Assembly: GCA_947396885.1 (NCBI GenBank)
Contig: OX377205.1
Span: 73,876,969 to 73,940,968, forward strand
Direction of reading: 5' to 3'
DNA: 64,000 bases
DNA from: Heligmosomoides polygyrus polygyrus
Taxonomy: Eukaryota; Nematoda; Chromadorea; Rhabditida; Heligmosomidae
Shown here: positions 44,883 through 55,380 of the stretch, one piece after another
Layout of the letters: every line of letters starts with the position of its first letter
Numbering within the stretch: the stretch's first letter is position 1
Notes under the pieces: model-generated
The model's input: only the letters and a program-made list of their open reading frames with translations
The model's database searches: none
Told to the model about the DNA's origin: nothing
Translations under genes and position numbers: made by a program

Positions 44883-45130
44883 CTCGTAGCCTCAACGAGT
44901 TCTGGATTCTCGCGGTCGAGTTCATGTCAATTGAGCCGGAAAAACTCGCTCGCAAGGTTTCACGAAAACACGGGACTAACTACAAACTGCAGTGTCGTTT
45001 GGTTCAGATAAACAACACCGTTGAGGGAGAAGGCGCGGATCGCATGGCTAAAGAGAAGGAGCTTCTGAAGGACTTCGCCATTCAAAGGAGGCTAGCAGCT
45101 CTTGACAACACGCAGCTGCCAGGTTTTCAG
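44883..45130 (+). CDS. Exon of the EVH1-like gene or a neighbour (charged helical)
   Basis: The frame open from 44870 reads SLNEFWILAVEFMSIEPEKL, ARKVSRKHGTNYKLQCRLVQ, INNTVEGEGADRMAKEKELL and KDFAIQRRLAALDNTQLPGF, ending at CAG then GTACTT in phase 0. The charged amphipathic composition is clearly coding-like. The start is uncertain. The best acceptor (CCGATCAG, 44875-44882) gives a phase that does not match the exon ending at 42271, so an unseen small exon or another acceptor is needed. Alternatively ATG at 44933 starts a separate gene. Domain not identified. Confidence 0.6.
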
Positions 45131-45370
45131 GTACTTTTTTTTTCAAATTAGCAACAGTCTGAGTTATAAAAGCTTTCAGGCGAGTCTACCGTAGTCAGTT
45201 TAGTGATGGAGTAAGCCTGACCTTTGAGTTGAGTGTAGAGAGAGCTTCGGCCAAAGGGGAGACTAGCTCCATTTTCATAAAGTATGCCGTCAGGTCATAC
45301 AGAAGTATGCATTTAGAAGCTTTACATGCTGCTTACCACAAAAGCATTGATTTCTTTTTCTTTTTTCCAG

Positions 45371-45460
45371 TCCTGCGATTTAGGTATCCTTTTCCGCGGC
45401 GCTAATTCCGCTCGGTTTTTTGCTTCACTTCTACCAGGATTTAGAGAGACGGTTTTTTAA
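45371..45460 (+). CDS. Exon following 45130, with in-frame stop
   Basis: A strong acceptor (TTTCTTTTTTCCAG) is followed in phase 0 by SCDLGILFRGANSARFFASL and LPGFRETVF and then TAA at 45458. The intron from 45131 is 240 bases. The residues look protein-like. The LFRGANSA stretch faintly recalls the LFRxNS block of RasGAP domains, but this is too short to rely on. If the GT at 45451 (ACG then GTTTTT) is a donor, the protein continues beyond this exon instead of stopping. Confidence 0.5.
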   Translation, partial: SCDLGILFRGANSARFFASLLPGFRETVF

Positions 45461-46239
45461 CGACCCACTATTCGCTACTGTTTAATGCAAACGTTTTCTA
45501 ATGAAGACATAGCCGGAGAAGTAAGGAGACAGCCAGGGAGGAACATCCACATGTAACTGTTGTTCTTTTTTCCCAATCCCAAGGAATGAAGTTTGCGAGG
45601 ACAGAAGACTGGTTATTGAAGACTGTGTCAGCTGCCGATAATTTGCTTGAAAGCTTTCTCATTTATCAGCTTCGTTCGTTCACATCCAGCGTTGAACTTT
45701 ATCGTTCGGCATGTTATCTCTCCATTTTCCCTTCTCGTTTCATTCCGCTTCTGTTCTGCTTTTTGCTATATTCCGAATTTTCTAAACCAGCGGCCGACTA
45801 CCTCTTGCATCGCTAAAATGTGAACCAGCCTTATAGAACTAACAATTAGTTCATTTGATCGGACTTACCCGCTGCCACTTGAGCTCCGGCTAAGTTTTTG
45901 AACCGATTTTGAACCGAACATGGCCAGAGAAATTAAAGGCCACCTTAGCTCAGAACAGTCATTCCCAGAAAGAGCTACTCCAAACTGTTTGTAAAATTGA
46001 AGAATAGTTCTTGCACTTCGGTTGTAGTTCTTGGACTCTTTACATTGTGGGTTACTGGTCGGTTCCTTTTCATTTTCGACTTCTGCACAGAGAATTTCGG
46101 ACACCAGACTACACCTGATGCGGTCGCGTACCGTTCGGCTGCGCTTGGCTTCACTTTACTCATTTTTCTGATGTTACTAGAAGTGCAAGCAGTTCATCCG
46201 AGCGATCAACCAAACCAATCTACGGGCCGCATCTTATGG
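45461..46239. other. No gene recognised
   Basis: Open frames on both strands at 45865-46251 have no recognisable family. May include the 3' UTR of the gene ending at 45460. Confidence 0.35.
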
Positions 46240-46540
46240 CTGGGCTCGTAGTGACGCAGTCGGAGGAGGCGCATGTTGTCGGGTGCATCCGACTCCAGGC
46301 CCTTGGTTCGGATTTTTTCGCCGACGCCATCCAAGGCTTCTATCCCTCCGTGGTCCGCGAATTGGTATCAAAAACTTGTTTGGGAAGGAAAACACTAGCT
46401 TGTCCATCGTCTGACACCGCAAGTCACTGCATACCATGCATTCAGTGTGCCGGCATCGCGTAGAAGTCGAATGCGTGGCGCATCCCAAAAGGATTGACTG
46501 ACGCCGCTGTTTGTCCTTTATTTATTTATTTATTTATTCA
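46240..46540 (+). mobile_element. SINE family A, followed by TTTA microsatellite
   Basis: TAGTGACGCAGTCGGAGGAG, CCTTGGTTCGGATTTTTTCG, GAATTGGTATCAAAAACTTG and GTGGCGCATCCCAAAAGGAT; the tail expands into TTTA repeats (46517-46540). Confidence 0.85.
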
Positions 46541-47157
46541 AAGAATATGATAGTGAGCTCCATACCATTCATTAAAACTAATCATTAGAAGGGCATGACA
46601 ATGACGACAATTTTCCAAAATAATTTGAATGCTCGAGAGGAACTCCGAAAAATAAACGGTAATAAAAAGAAGAAAATAAAGCGCGGATTGAAACTTTTCA
46701 AGGAAATGGCGAGTAGGTGTACTGTAAGAGTTTTTTTCGCAGCATCTGTTAGTAGAGAAATGGCATGCTGGATAACGTTTTGTATTAAGTTAAAAGCGTA
46801 CACAATATGTTCGACAGCGTAGGAAAGCGCCTTTCCTACGAGACAGTAGAGAATTTTTTTCGGCACGCCGTGCTGAATCTAGTACTGGATTCTCGAATGT
46901 TAGGTACGCTCCGTTCCTAACAATCCAGCACCATACCAATACAAAGTAATTCTTGTAGGAAGTATAACAAGATGCTTGATCTTTTTTGACTTTGATGTAC
47001 TTGAACTAGCTAAACAGCCTTTTAGAATTATGTGTTTTTGAGGATACGAGAAACCCTTTATATGAGAAATCTCTGCAAAACCACGAACAATGCTCCATCA
47101 TGCAAGGCAAAGGCTCGGGGACCTATTTATTATCCCTATATTATGGTGGCAAAGCCA
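46541..47157. other. No gene recognised
   Basis: AT-rich with a lysine-rich chance frame; GGAAAGCGCCTTTCC near 46822 is a short palindrome. Confidence 0.35.
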
Positions 47158-47450
47158 GGGCGCGTGTAGCGCCGTCGGAGGAGGTGCCACCTGTCGCGTG
47201 CACCCGATACCAGGTTTCTGGTTTGGATTTCCCGTCCAGGCTAACCGAGCCTTCCATTCCTCCAGGGTCGGTGAATTGATCGGGAATTGATTGTCTGGGA
47301 AGGAAAAAACACTGGCTGGCCACCACAAGTCATTATATGGCCAAATACGCATTCAAATCGCCCCCTAGGCATCACATAGAGGTAGAATGCGTGGCGCATC
47401 CCAAAAGGGATTGAGTAACGCCGTCTTTTATCCTTTATTCTTTATCTTAT
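47158..47450 (+). mobile_element. SINE family A, subfamily with diagnostic deletion, plus strand
   Basis: Full length. The central 130 or so bases are identical to the minus-strand copy at 38555-38841, including AATTGATCGGGAATTGATTG and the loss of GACTTGTTCATC. The two copies are inverted, 8.3 kb apart, and bracket the exons at 40.6-45.5 kb. Confidence 0.93.
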
Positions 47451-48804
47451 GCTGGATAAGATGAAGAACTGTATCCAACCAAACGAAGCCATTAACAGGC
47501 CAATAGCCAATGGCCGCTATGAGGAATGTGTAAATCTTGTGAAACATTTTTGGAACGATTTCCGAAACAAGCTAACCTCAGTTTTTCTTGAAATCCTTCG
47601 AAGTATCGGACGATTCCATTTTCAGAGCAGTTATCATATCAGTCAAGGCAACCGTTGGAAACCCCTTATCACATCGTTAGTTTCCCCACCGTTTTTCTCG
47701 ACTCGGGCACTCGACACGCGTTAGAGAGCACATATCAGAGCAGTATGTAGTGCTAAATCAAACATACCAATGGGCGAATTGCATAATGAACGTGCAAAAT
47801 TAGCTGGTCAGTTGGACACGTTCTAAACATCCCGATCATTTAATTGGCTGATCCATCTTTTCATGTCATAAATGAGATGCTTTTTAAGGTAAATAAACAC
47901 CTGCAGGTGCAACTTCTGGATAACTGGACGATAAGAGAACCGTAGAGCCCAAACCCTTCAGTTGCTCGCGGTAACCGAGACTTGTATTCAGAACCTACGA
48001 GGCGACGGCTGATTCGTTCACTAGCTACTGGAACCGACTAGGAAACCTAGTGGAACCAGTGTGATCAAAGGAGCTTACGTAGACGAGAGAGTGGCGAAAG
48101 ATTGGTTTCAGAGCATGGAGAACTTCCTTTTTTCGTTGTGTTACTGCATAGTTCGAACACGCCCGAGTACATTACATAGTAAGGGTAGTATCGCCCGCTG
48201 TTCCACTTATATGTACTTCGAATGGCCACAGTTTTTGTCGGTCCTTGTCAGAATCTGAGTGAAAGGTGCCTTCATCTGCTGTGAGCATTGCACTATTTAT
48301 TTAGATTTGCGGGAGGGTGGGAGAAACGTGTTAACAAAAAGGACCCCATGACTCGGCCAAGGCGTAGGAAAACAGTTCGCCTTCATTTTGCCCAGTATCG
48401 GTTGCTGTTTGTGTATGCGAACCGTTCTGTGGAACAGGTTGAGTGGTTAGCCTTCCCTTCTGTTATCCAAAAACGCGTTCCCCCACAAAAAAGTTCATAA
48501 CCGATGTCTGATAGCAGATCTTCAATCGAATAAAAATCGCGACGTCTTGGAAGAGGGCGTGGTGCAGTCTATGCCTTCCTGCTCTTTGAATCAAGCTTTG
48601 AACCATTATTTTTTCTCATAAATCAAATAAAATTTTAAACAATGTGTGCACCTGATGAATTATGTAAAACTTTAATGAAAGTTGTTCTAAAATTTTCTCG
48701 AGGAAAAAAATTTTCAAGCTTTTGATGAGTCTCTAGTTCAATGTGGAAGAAGTTCATTTTAATTTGGGAGAGTTATTTTTAAATTCTTAGGTTTGCTGAA
48801 AGGG
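47451..48804. other. No gene recognised
   Basis: No exon or repeat recognised. Confidence 0.35.
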
Positions 48805-48888
48805 GTGTCCAATTTGATTTGAAAGTGTCCAGTTCGACGTGTAAAGTATCCAGTTTGATTTGAGAAGTTCCAGTTCCACGTGAAAGTG
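48805..48888 (+). repeat. Short tandem array, four units of about 20 bp
   Basis: Alternating units GTGTCCAATTTGATTTGAAA, GTGTCCAGTTCGACGTGTAA, then GTATCCAGTTTGATTTGAGA and GTTCCAGTTCCACGTGAAA. A 41-bp dimer is repeated twice. Confidence 0.75.
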
Positions 48889-49340
48889 CTAGGCATAGTA
48901 CGACTCGCACAAGTTAGGCTGTTTATCCTGCTTTTCGTGATAACCAAAAGGACCGATTTTCGAGTCATACTGCTGTATTACTCAGAAGAAACCAGAACTA
49001 AATCGGATTTCAGATTCTAGGTTAGAAAGGAGTTCCCTGAACACCTACTACTAAGTTGCAGTTATTAGATACTTCAAAATAAGAGAACAGAGATAACATG
49101 ACTTGCTCAAATAAGATGATCGTCCTGAGTAGCAAATAGAAGAAAGGCTAGACCATTGTCCTATAATTTAATAGGCCTTGACCTATATAAAGTGCCCTGC
49201 TAAGCCGCCTCTTCACATAAAAAAAAGCCAGCAGATTCCCTTAGTCTGTACTCTACATGCGGTCTGGCGCCTCCACAGACACGGGCGACAACGGCAGCCT
49301 TTGTATTCCTACAATACCGCCCGCGTCGCGCGGTCAAAAA

Positions 49341-49376
49341 GACGGTTTGCGACGGAAAAATCCGTCGCAAACCGTC
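49341..49376. repeat. Perfect 16-bp stem, 4-base loop at left terminus
   Basis: GACGGTTTGCGACGGA and its exact complement are separated by AAAA. The same hairpin occurs at 52826-52861 with a TTTT loop as part of the right terminus. Confidence 0.95.
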
Positions 49377-50559
49377 GCATGCTCATAACGCCTTTAATTT
49401 TGAGTTGTTTAAGAAACAGTTGGTACCATTCGATTCGTCTCCTCGGGATCTATAGAACCATGTGTAAAACTTTACCCGCCACCGCGTTTTCGCCGTGGGT
49501 GGCCTTAAAAAATAACTGCAGCAGGCTTTTGCGATTGAAGCACCTTATTTTCCAAGATGTGCAGTGTTTTCGGAGTATCTCAAGAATGGCGTGCATTGTC
49601 AGTGCTCTGTCATACCTGGAATGTTCCGAGAGTGCGCCGTGCACAATTCATATAGTATCGAACCTATCAATCGAATGGGCGGAAGCATGCGCACTGGGTT
49701 TCTATCTTCATTTAACGGAAAATGTAAAGCCTTCAAGACTATGTTGCACCGTTTGGAGAATTTTATGTGAAATTTCCGGGCGACCTACTTAGGATTTGCT
49801 CCGGGCGGTCCGACGAGCCTTTGGAGTGTGCCGTACACAATGCATGTAGGATCGAGCCTATCAATCGAGTGGGTTCGACTCCTGGTAGAGTGGGCGTTTG
49901 GGAGTTCTATCATAAATTTCCAGTCGTCCTGCTAAGGAATTGCTCCAACTAGCCTTTGGAATGTGCCGTGAGCAACGCATATAGAATCGGACCTTTCAAT
50001 CGAGGGGAGCGACAGCTTGCAAATTGTACGCGTGGCGTGTTCGGAGAGCAATAACTCTTTCAAGTTCAAATCGTTTCGGCTGCAACTTGTGGGTCTTGTA
50101 GGCAGTACGAGGTTCTTGAAGTCTTCTAAAACAGAACGGTGTAGCTTATTAATGGACTAAATTACAGCGCTCCGAAATGCAGGTGAGGCTTGTGCGACCC
50201 AACTTTTTCCAATTTCGGTCGACCACTGCGCGAAGACACGGCAAGCTAACGCCTTAAAATGCGCATGCAAACAGAGCGCTTAAGGTCGTTTACGATGACG
50301 TGCTCAGAACTTCTCAGCTGCCTAAACTACCTTAGCCCCATCTGCCATTTTAGGGCAGCGGACTTTGCGATTGAAGTTTCCTGCTCTTTTGCTCGCCCAA
50401 CCACAAAAAGCACTATCGAAGAGTGTCACTCTCGACCAGTTTCAAAGAAATCGATTTTTTGACAATTTCCCATCGAGGACGTGGGCGCCACTGGCCAAGC
50501 CGGCGCGGACAATGACGTCATCGAAAACCGATATTTTCGAAATTGGCCAAATTTCCTCG

Positions 50560-50935
50560 TGCAAACTTCGTCCAAAATCATCTAGGCGGTTATTTGGGAT
50601 TACGAATCCGAAGCCCGTTTTTGAAAAGTCCGCAGGTTTCATTAGGTTACTACCCGTTTGAGGGTGGTCGGGTCAGGATCACCGGTCATCCTCAGTTATC
50701 GGTATGGGCGGTCTCCTGCCGTAATCGCCCGAATGAACTTCGGCATCGTGTTCGGCACCCCGAATAAGTCCCCGCCCCTATACGAAGTTTGAGCAAAATC
50801 GGTGATCCTGACCCGACCACCTCCAATTATCCTAAAGAATATCCAAAACCTACCGAAATCGGCGGAACTTTCAAAAACGGACGTCGGGTTCGTAATCAGC
50901 GCCCCAAATAACCCCTAGATGATTTTGGACCAGAA
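50560..50935. repeat. Repeat family C inverted pair inside the palindromic element
   Basis: ATCTAGGCGGTTATTTGGGA with GGTCAGGATCACCGG on the left faces CCCCAAATAACCCCTAGATG and CGGTGATCCTGACCCGACC on the right, centred near 50743. The right arm (50785-50935) matches the family C copy at 9733-9877 block by block. It may be a separate insertion or the old core of the element. Confidence 0.7.
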
Positions 50936-52825
50936 TGTTTGGCCAATTTCGAAAATATCGATTTTCGATGACGTCATCGTCCGCGCAGGCTCGGCCTGGA
51001 GCGCCGCCGTCCTCGATGGGAAATTGTCAAAAAATCGATGTTTCCAAAATCGGCCGAAATTGGTACCATTCTATAGCGCTTTCCATGCCGAACAGAACGG
51101 TAAAACTGCGAGTGTCCAACACTCAAACCTGGGCGAATAATGGCGCAAGAAAATTCAACACTAAAACTCCGCCGCTCTAAAATGGCAGCTGCTGCTAAGG
51201 CAGTTCAATCAGCTAAGGAGCTGCGATCATGCCTTCGTAAAGAATCTTAAGCGTTCTGCTCGCCTATGCATTTGTGAGCCATTAGCTCTCTGCGTCTTCC
51301 CGCAGGGGTCGACTGAATTTGGAAAAAATCGTGCCACGCAAGGCTAACCTGCATTTTCACACCGCTGTAACTTTGTACAGTCATAAGCTACATCGCTGCA
51401 TTTTAGAGCTCTACTAGAACATTTTGCTTCCTACAAAACTCACAAGCTGCAACCGGAAAGGTTCACACATGACAGAGTTATTGCTCTCAGAACACGCCCG
51501 CGCGTGCAATTTAGCACAACAGCGATCGACGTTCTCCTCGCTCTTACTCTCTCAGAATACAGTTTTCTCTATCTCAGTAACATAATTCAATTCACCATGA
51601 AAAGCTCTATCGAACGGTACCAAGCATGACCCATTTCAAAAACATCGGTTTTCGATGACGTCATCGTCCTTCTGCCGCGGCCTCGAGCGGCCTCGCCCTC
51701 GATGCGAAACTGTCAAAAAATCGATGTTTCCAGAATCGGTCGGAATTGGCTCCGTTCGATAGCGCTTTTGATGTTAAACAGAATGGTACCATCGCGAGTG
51801 CCGAATCTTCACATCTGGTCGAGTAAGTGCGCAAGAAACTCTAACCGCTATCTTCCGCCGCTTTAAACTGGCAGCTGAAGCTAAGACAGTTTAGGAAGCT
51901 GAGGAGTTTTGAGCACGTTATAGAGAAACACCTTAAGCTCTCTGTTTGTCTGCGCGTTTCAAGGCCGTTTGCTCGTCGGATCTTCCCGCTGTGGTCCACC
52001 GAAATCGGAAAAAATGCGTCACACAAGCCTCACCTGCATTTTCGCACCCCTGTAACATTGCCCCTTCTCAAGCTACACCGTTCTACTTTAGTGTGCTACT
52101 ACAACGTTTTACTGTCTACAATACCCAGGAGTTGCAGCCGAAACGATTTGAACTCGAAAGAGTTATTGCGCTCCGAACACGCCCGCGCGTGCAATTTATA
52201 TGCGTTGTTCACGACGCACTCTAAAGTCTAGCTGGAGAGCATTAGAGCAATTCCTTAGTAGGGCTGCTGGAAATTATGACAGAATTCTCCAAACGCTCAC
52301 TCTACCAGTTGTCGAACCCACTCCATTGATAGGTTCATCTCTATACGCATTGCACACGGTGTTCTCATAAGTCTCGCCGGGACAGATTGAAGCAATTCCC
52401 GAGTAGGGCGTCTGGAAATTTCTGAAAAATTTCTCTAAACGTTTCGAAATATTCTTGAAGGCTTTACATTTTCCAGTAAGTGAAGATAGAAACCCAGTGG
52501 GCATACGTCCGCCCATTCGATTGATAGGTTCGACCCCTATGCATTTTGCACGGCGCACTCTCGGAACATTCCAGACATGACAGAGCACTGACAACGCACG
52601 CTATGCTTGAGATACTCCGAAAACACTGCAAGTCACATGCACGTCCTGGAAAATAAGGTGCTCCAGTCGCAAAAGCCTGCAGCAGTTATTCTTTTAGGCC
52701 ACCCACAGCGAAAACGCTGTGGACTGGCAAATCTTTATACATGGTTTTATAGATTTCGAGGAGGCGAATCGAGTGGTGCCAACTGTTTCTGAAACAACCC
52801 AAAATTAAAGAAGTTATGGGCATGC

Positions 52826-52861
52826 GACGGTTTGCGACGGATTTTTCCGTCGCAAACCGTC
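52826..52861. repeat. Perfect 16-bp stem, 4-base loop at right terminus
   Basis: Mirror of the hairpin at 49341-49376, with GACGGTTTGCGACGGA on the left side of the stem and a TTTT loop. Confidence 0.95.
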
Positions 52862-53000
52862 TTTTTGACCGCGCGACGCGGGCGGTATTGTACTGCTCAC
52901 CTAAATAAAGAGTTGCTAGCTATCGGAGAGAGATATCCAAATAATGCATGAAAATTCATCTGCTTAAAATACGTATGATGTGAAATTGAACATGCTTTAT

Positions 53001-53186
53001 TCTGCGTTCATAGAACATCTCTCTTTGTTGGGAATATTTTTGAATTTCTTAGAAAAAGTTCTGCATATTTGCAGAACACCTCGCTCCCTTCCATGGAGTT
53101 ATTTCTCGGTTTTCTTAGAAAAATTCTGCACTTTTACAGGACATTTGCTTCGTTGGGGTTAGTTGCCGGATTTCTTAGAAACGTTT
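53001..53186 (+). repeat. Tandem repeat, three units of about 60-65 bp
   Basis: Units start with TCTGC at 53001, 53060 and 53125 and end with TTTCTTAGAAA. The middle part (ACATCTCTCTTTGTTGG, ACACCTCGCTCCCTTCC, ACATTTGCTTCGTTGGG) is diverged. Confidence 0.75.
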
Positions 53187-53539
53187 TAGAGGAGAAATCT
53201 CACCGTGTATAAACGGCTAACAAAAACGCTTTGCAACACTTCACCCAATTGTTGAAGACTAGAAAACTCTTGCCGGTGGCTTTCATTGGCAAAGATATGC
53301 CAAATGTCGCCGTTCTTATCTTAGCTATGTAGGTGGCGAATCCTGAATGAAGTTGTGGTCGTTTGAACTAAGAAGCCTTAAACGGCGAAAACTTTCATCT
53401 TTCTTACATAGAGTAATCATTCACATCCATTACTTATCAATGTGAAAGTAAGAGCGTCAGCAGTTGCATGATCCCTCTTGCGAAGGCTTTATCCAGGGCT
53501 CATTCGAGAACCAAAAAGGCTTCGTGCTGTGTTAGGGTC

Positions 53540-54130
53540 ACTATGCACGAGTAAGGCTGCAACGTGCAAGTGCCGTTTTCCCCGGCTCCGCTCCTGAAGC
53601 AAACGACGAGTATCAGCGCTGTTCCGCTGCCAGTGCTCCGACTCGCGAAAGTGTTTTGTTTATGCGATCATCGGGTTGTTGTGGTGGACCTTTGTTGTTG
53701 GGTGGAAAACACTGACATCAACTACCGAGAAGGCCGAGCCTTCATAGCGAGAGAAGCTGCAGCCTTGGCAGACCGATTCCACAGATTCAGCGACGAAATC
53801 TCTCTGATTTCATCCCTCCCACACGGGAGCGCCTAGCCAGGCGAGGGTGATAATTAGCCGGGCTGCTGAAGGAATTCGAGTCCAGTCGACTTGAGAGAGA
53901 TCCCTTCTCGAATCGCACTCGGACGCGCCGCCCCTGCACTTTGCCCGACTACAGGGAGCGACGGCGTTCTCCTTGCAGCTTCTGCTGCTCGACGTCGAGC
54001 TTTTTCTGACTCCTCTGTGCTTTTTCCACGTTCTCTTCTGGTACATCAGTCATCGACCTTGTCCGGTGTGCGCTTGACGAGTCGTCCCAAGACCGAGGGG
54101 ACCCACACACCAGCAAATGTCGCGGGGAAA
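53540..54130. promoter_or_regulatory. GC-rich island (candidate regulatory or first-exon region)
   Basis: CpG-rich block with GATAATTAGCC near 53850 and a possible short minus-strand reading frame. Frames on the plus strand (53564-53836) are not convincingly protein-like. Confidence 0.3.
53949..54053 (-). CDS. Possible first coding exon, minus strand
   Basis: From an ATG at 54053 the minus strand reads MTDVPEENVEKAQRSQKKLD and VEQQKLQGERRRSL. It is a charged, coiled-coil-like sequence unlike chance frames. It ends at a stop (53949), but a GT directly before the stop (CCCT then GTAGTC) could be a donor. It sits in a GC-rich island, where first exons are often found. No partner exon was identified. 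Confidence 0.25.
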   Translation of the reverse strand: MTDVPEENVEKAQRSQKKLDVEQQKLQGERRRSL

Positions 54131-55138
54131 AACCTCGACTCCCCATTTAGGCAACGCTATTATTACTATCTTTCCGATGTTCTTTGAACAGCAAAACGAC
54201 CGAAATACGCTTCTCTTGTCAGATTTTTACGTGTTTATCAATTTGCTTAGGCCTTCCTCGTCTATAAGATGCTCACAAACAAAAAATTTACTATTGATTG
54301 CCTCTATTTTTCCTCTGTGTTCTCTACGTCTACTCTTTTTGTTTATTGTTAGAGTAACCGCATTCTTTGGTCTAACTGGGTAAGAAGACAGTTTCCCAGT
54401 TGTTTACTTCGCTTGTTTACTTTTAAGACGGGACTCTTTCGGGACTTCTTGTTTTCATCGTCATCTGAAGAGACCAATTTACTTTAGGATTTGAACTGGT
54501 GGCATTGTAATTCGACATTGGAGCTTGGCAATATAAAGTTACTAATTATTCTTGAAATTGGCATAAAACTTTTTAGTTTTTGCAGAACGAGGCCATCTAC
54601 AATATATCCTTATTAAGCCAAATTTGTATTTCTATCAAACGCGAAGGCTTCAGTATTGTTTATAGGATATTTGTAAGAAATGCCTTTCTTAAGCATTACT
54701 TACAAATTCATTCAAAAACAACAATTTTTATCATTCGGAACGCAACTAGTTATGAGCTTACTTCCGCTTATTTGTTATTCGGAAATTATGTTAATGTTAT
54801 TTATTACATGCAAAATTTATGTACCACGACTATCAGTAGTAAGTAATACCGACTACCATTCTCAGTTTGGGCTGCGCTCTTGCATGTTAATTACGCTTTC
54901 TTGAATTGCTTACTGTCGTGTTGTAGATTAATTTTTTAAGCATTTACCATTGCATGTAACAAACTATAAACTGTAGTCAAATCCAAAGTATCCCAAAACA
55001 AACGAACAAAACCATCATAAGATGGAAAGTTTTAGAAGGCACGTGTAAAGAGGAATTCAGAACAATTCCACCTAACGTTCCGATGCATTCAGTCTTATCG
55101 TGAACTGTTGGTTGCATTTGAAAGCAAAAAAATCTAAA
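54131..55138. other. AT-rich, no gene recognised
   Basis: No coding signal or recognised repeat. Confidence 0.4.
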
Positions 55139-55250
55139 GTGTTTTGTTGCGATCAAAACTTCTAGCGCCAGGCGGGACTCGAACCCGCGCCTCCCTCTGA
55201 CCGGGCGGGAATGCTCTACGCCTTTACACCACCGGCGCCGTTTGATCGAA
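55139..55250 (-). repeat. Repeat family B, minus strand, left arm of an inverted pair
   Basis: The minus strand reads GTTCGATCAAACGGCGCCGG, then GTGTAAAGGCGTAGAGCATT, GCGGGTTCGAGTCCCGCCTG and CTAGAAGTTTTGATCGCAAC. It is nearly identical, inverted, to 55381-55495. Confidence 0.85.
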
Positions 55251-55300
55251 CTAGAAGTTTTGATCGCAACAAAACATCGCTGTGAAAGCTCACTACGCTT
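55251..55300 (+). repeat. Repeat family B tail only
   Basis: TAGAAGTTTTGATCGCAACA then AAACATCGCTGTGAAAGCTC is the family B tail without its tRNA-like part, directly joined to the leader end of the minus-strand copy. Confidence 0.75.
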
Positions 55301-55380
55301 AACTGGTTCCATGCTGATATCAGCGGCCAGGTCATCCCGGATACGGGTGAGTGCTGATCGGTCCCACGAGGTGTGGATGT

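Larger units (their letters stand above)
49312..52890. mobile_element. 3.6-kb palindromic modular element with TA flanks
   Basis: Ends are inverted copies: CAATACCGCCCGCGTCGCGC on the left and its complement on the right, with TA on both sides (49310-49311, 52891-52892). Each arm has, in order, a perfect hairpin (49341-49376; 52826-52861), a segment with GTTGGTACCATTCGATTCG, tandem blocks around GTGCGCCGTGCACAA and ATCGAACCTATCAATCGA, and a module of about 550 bases running from GGAGCACAATAACTCT-like through CAGGTGAGGCTTGTG to GATGACGTCATCG. The module is single on the left (about 50.02-50.54 kb) and double on the right (about 50.97-51.52 and 51.65-52.20 kb, inverted). A family C inverted pair lies near 50.56-50.94. 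A 204-codon frame crosses the left arm but has no protein character. No transposase seen. Confidence 0.85.

Noticed and set aside
49178..49792. 204-codon open frame
   Set aside because: It crosses the terminal hairpin and tandem blocks of the palindromic element; it changes character at the element boundary and has no motif.
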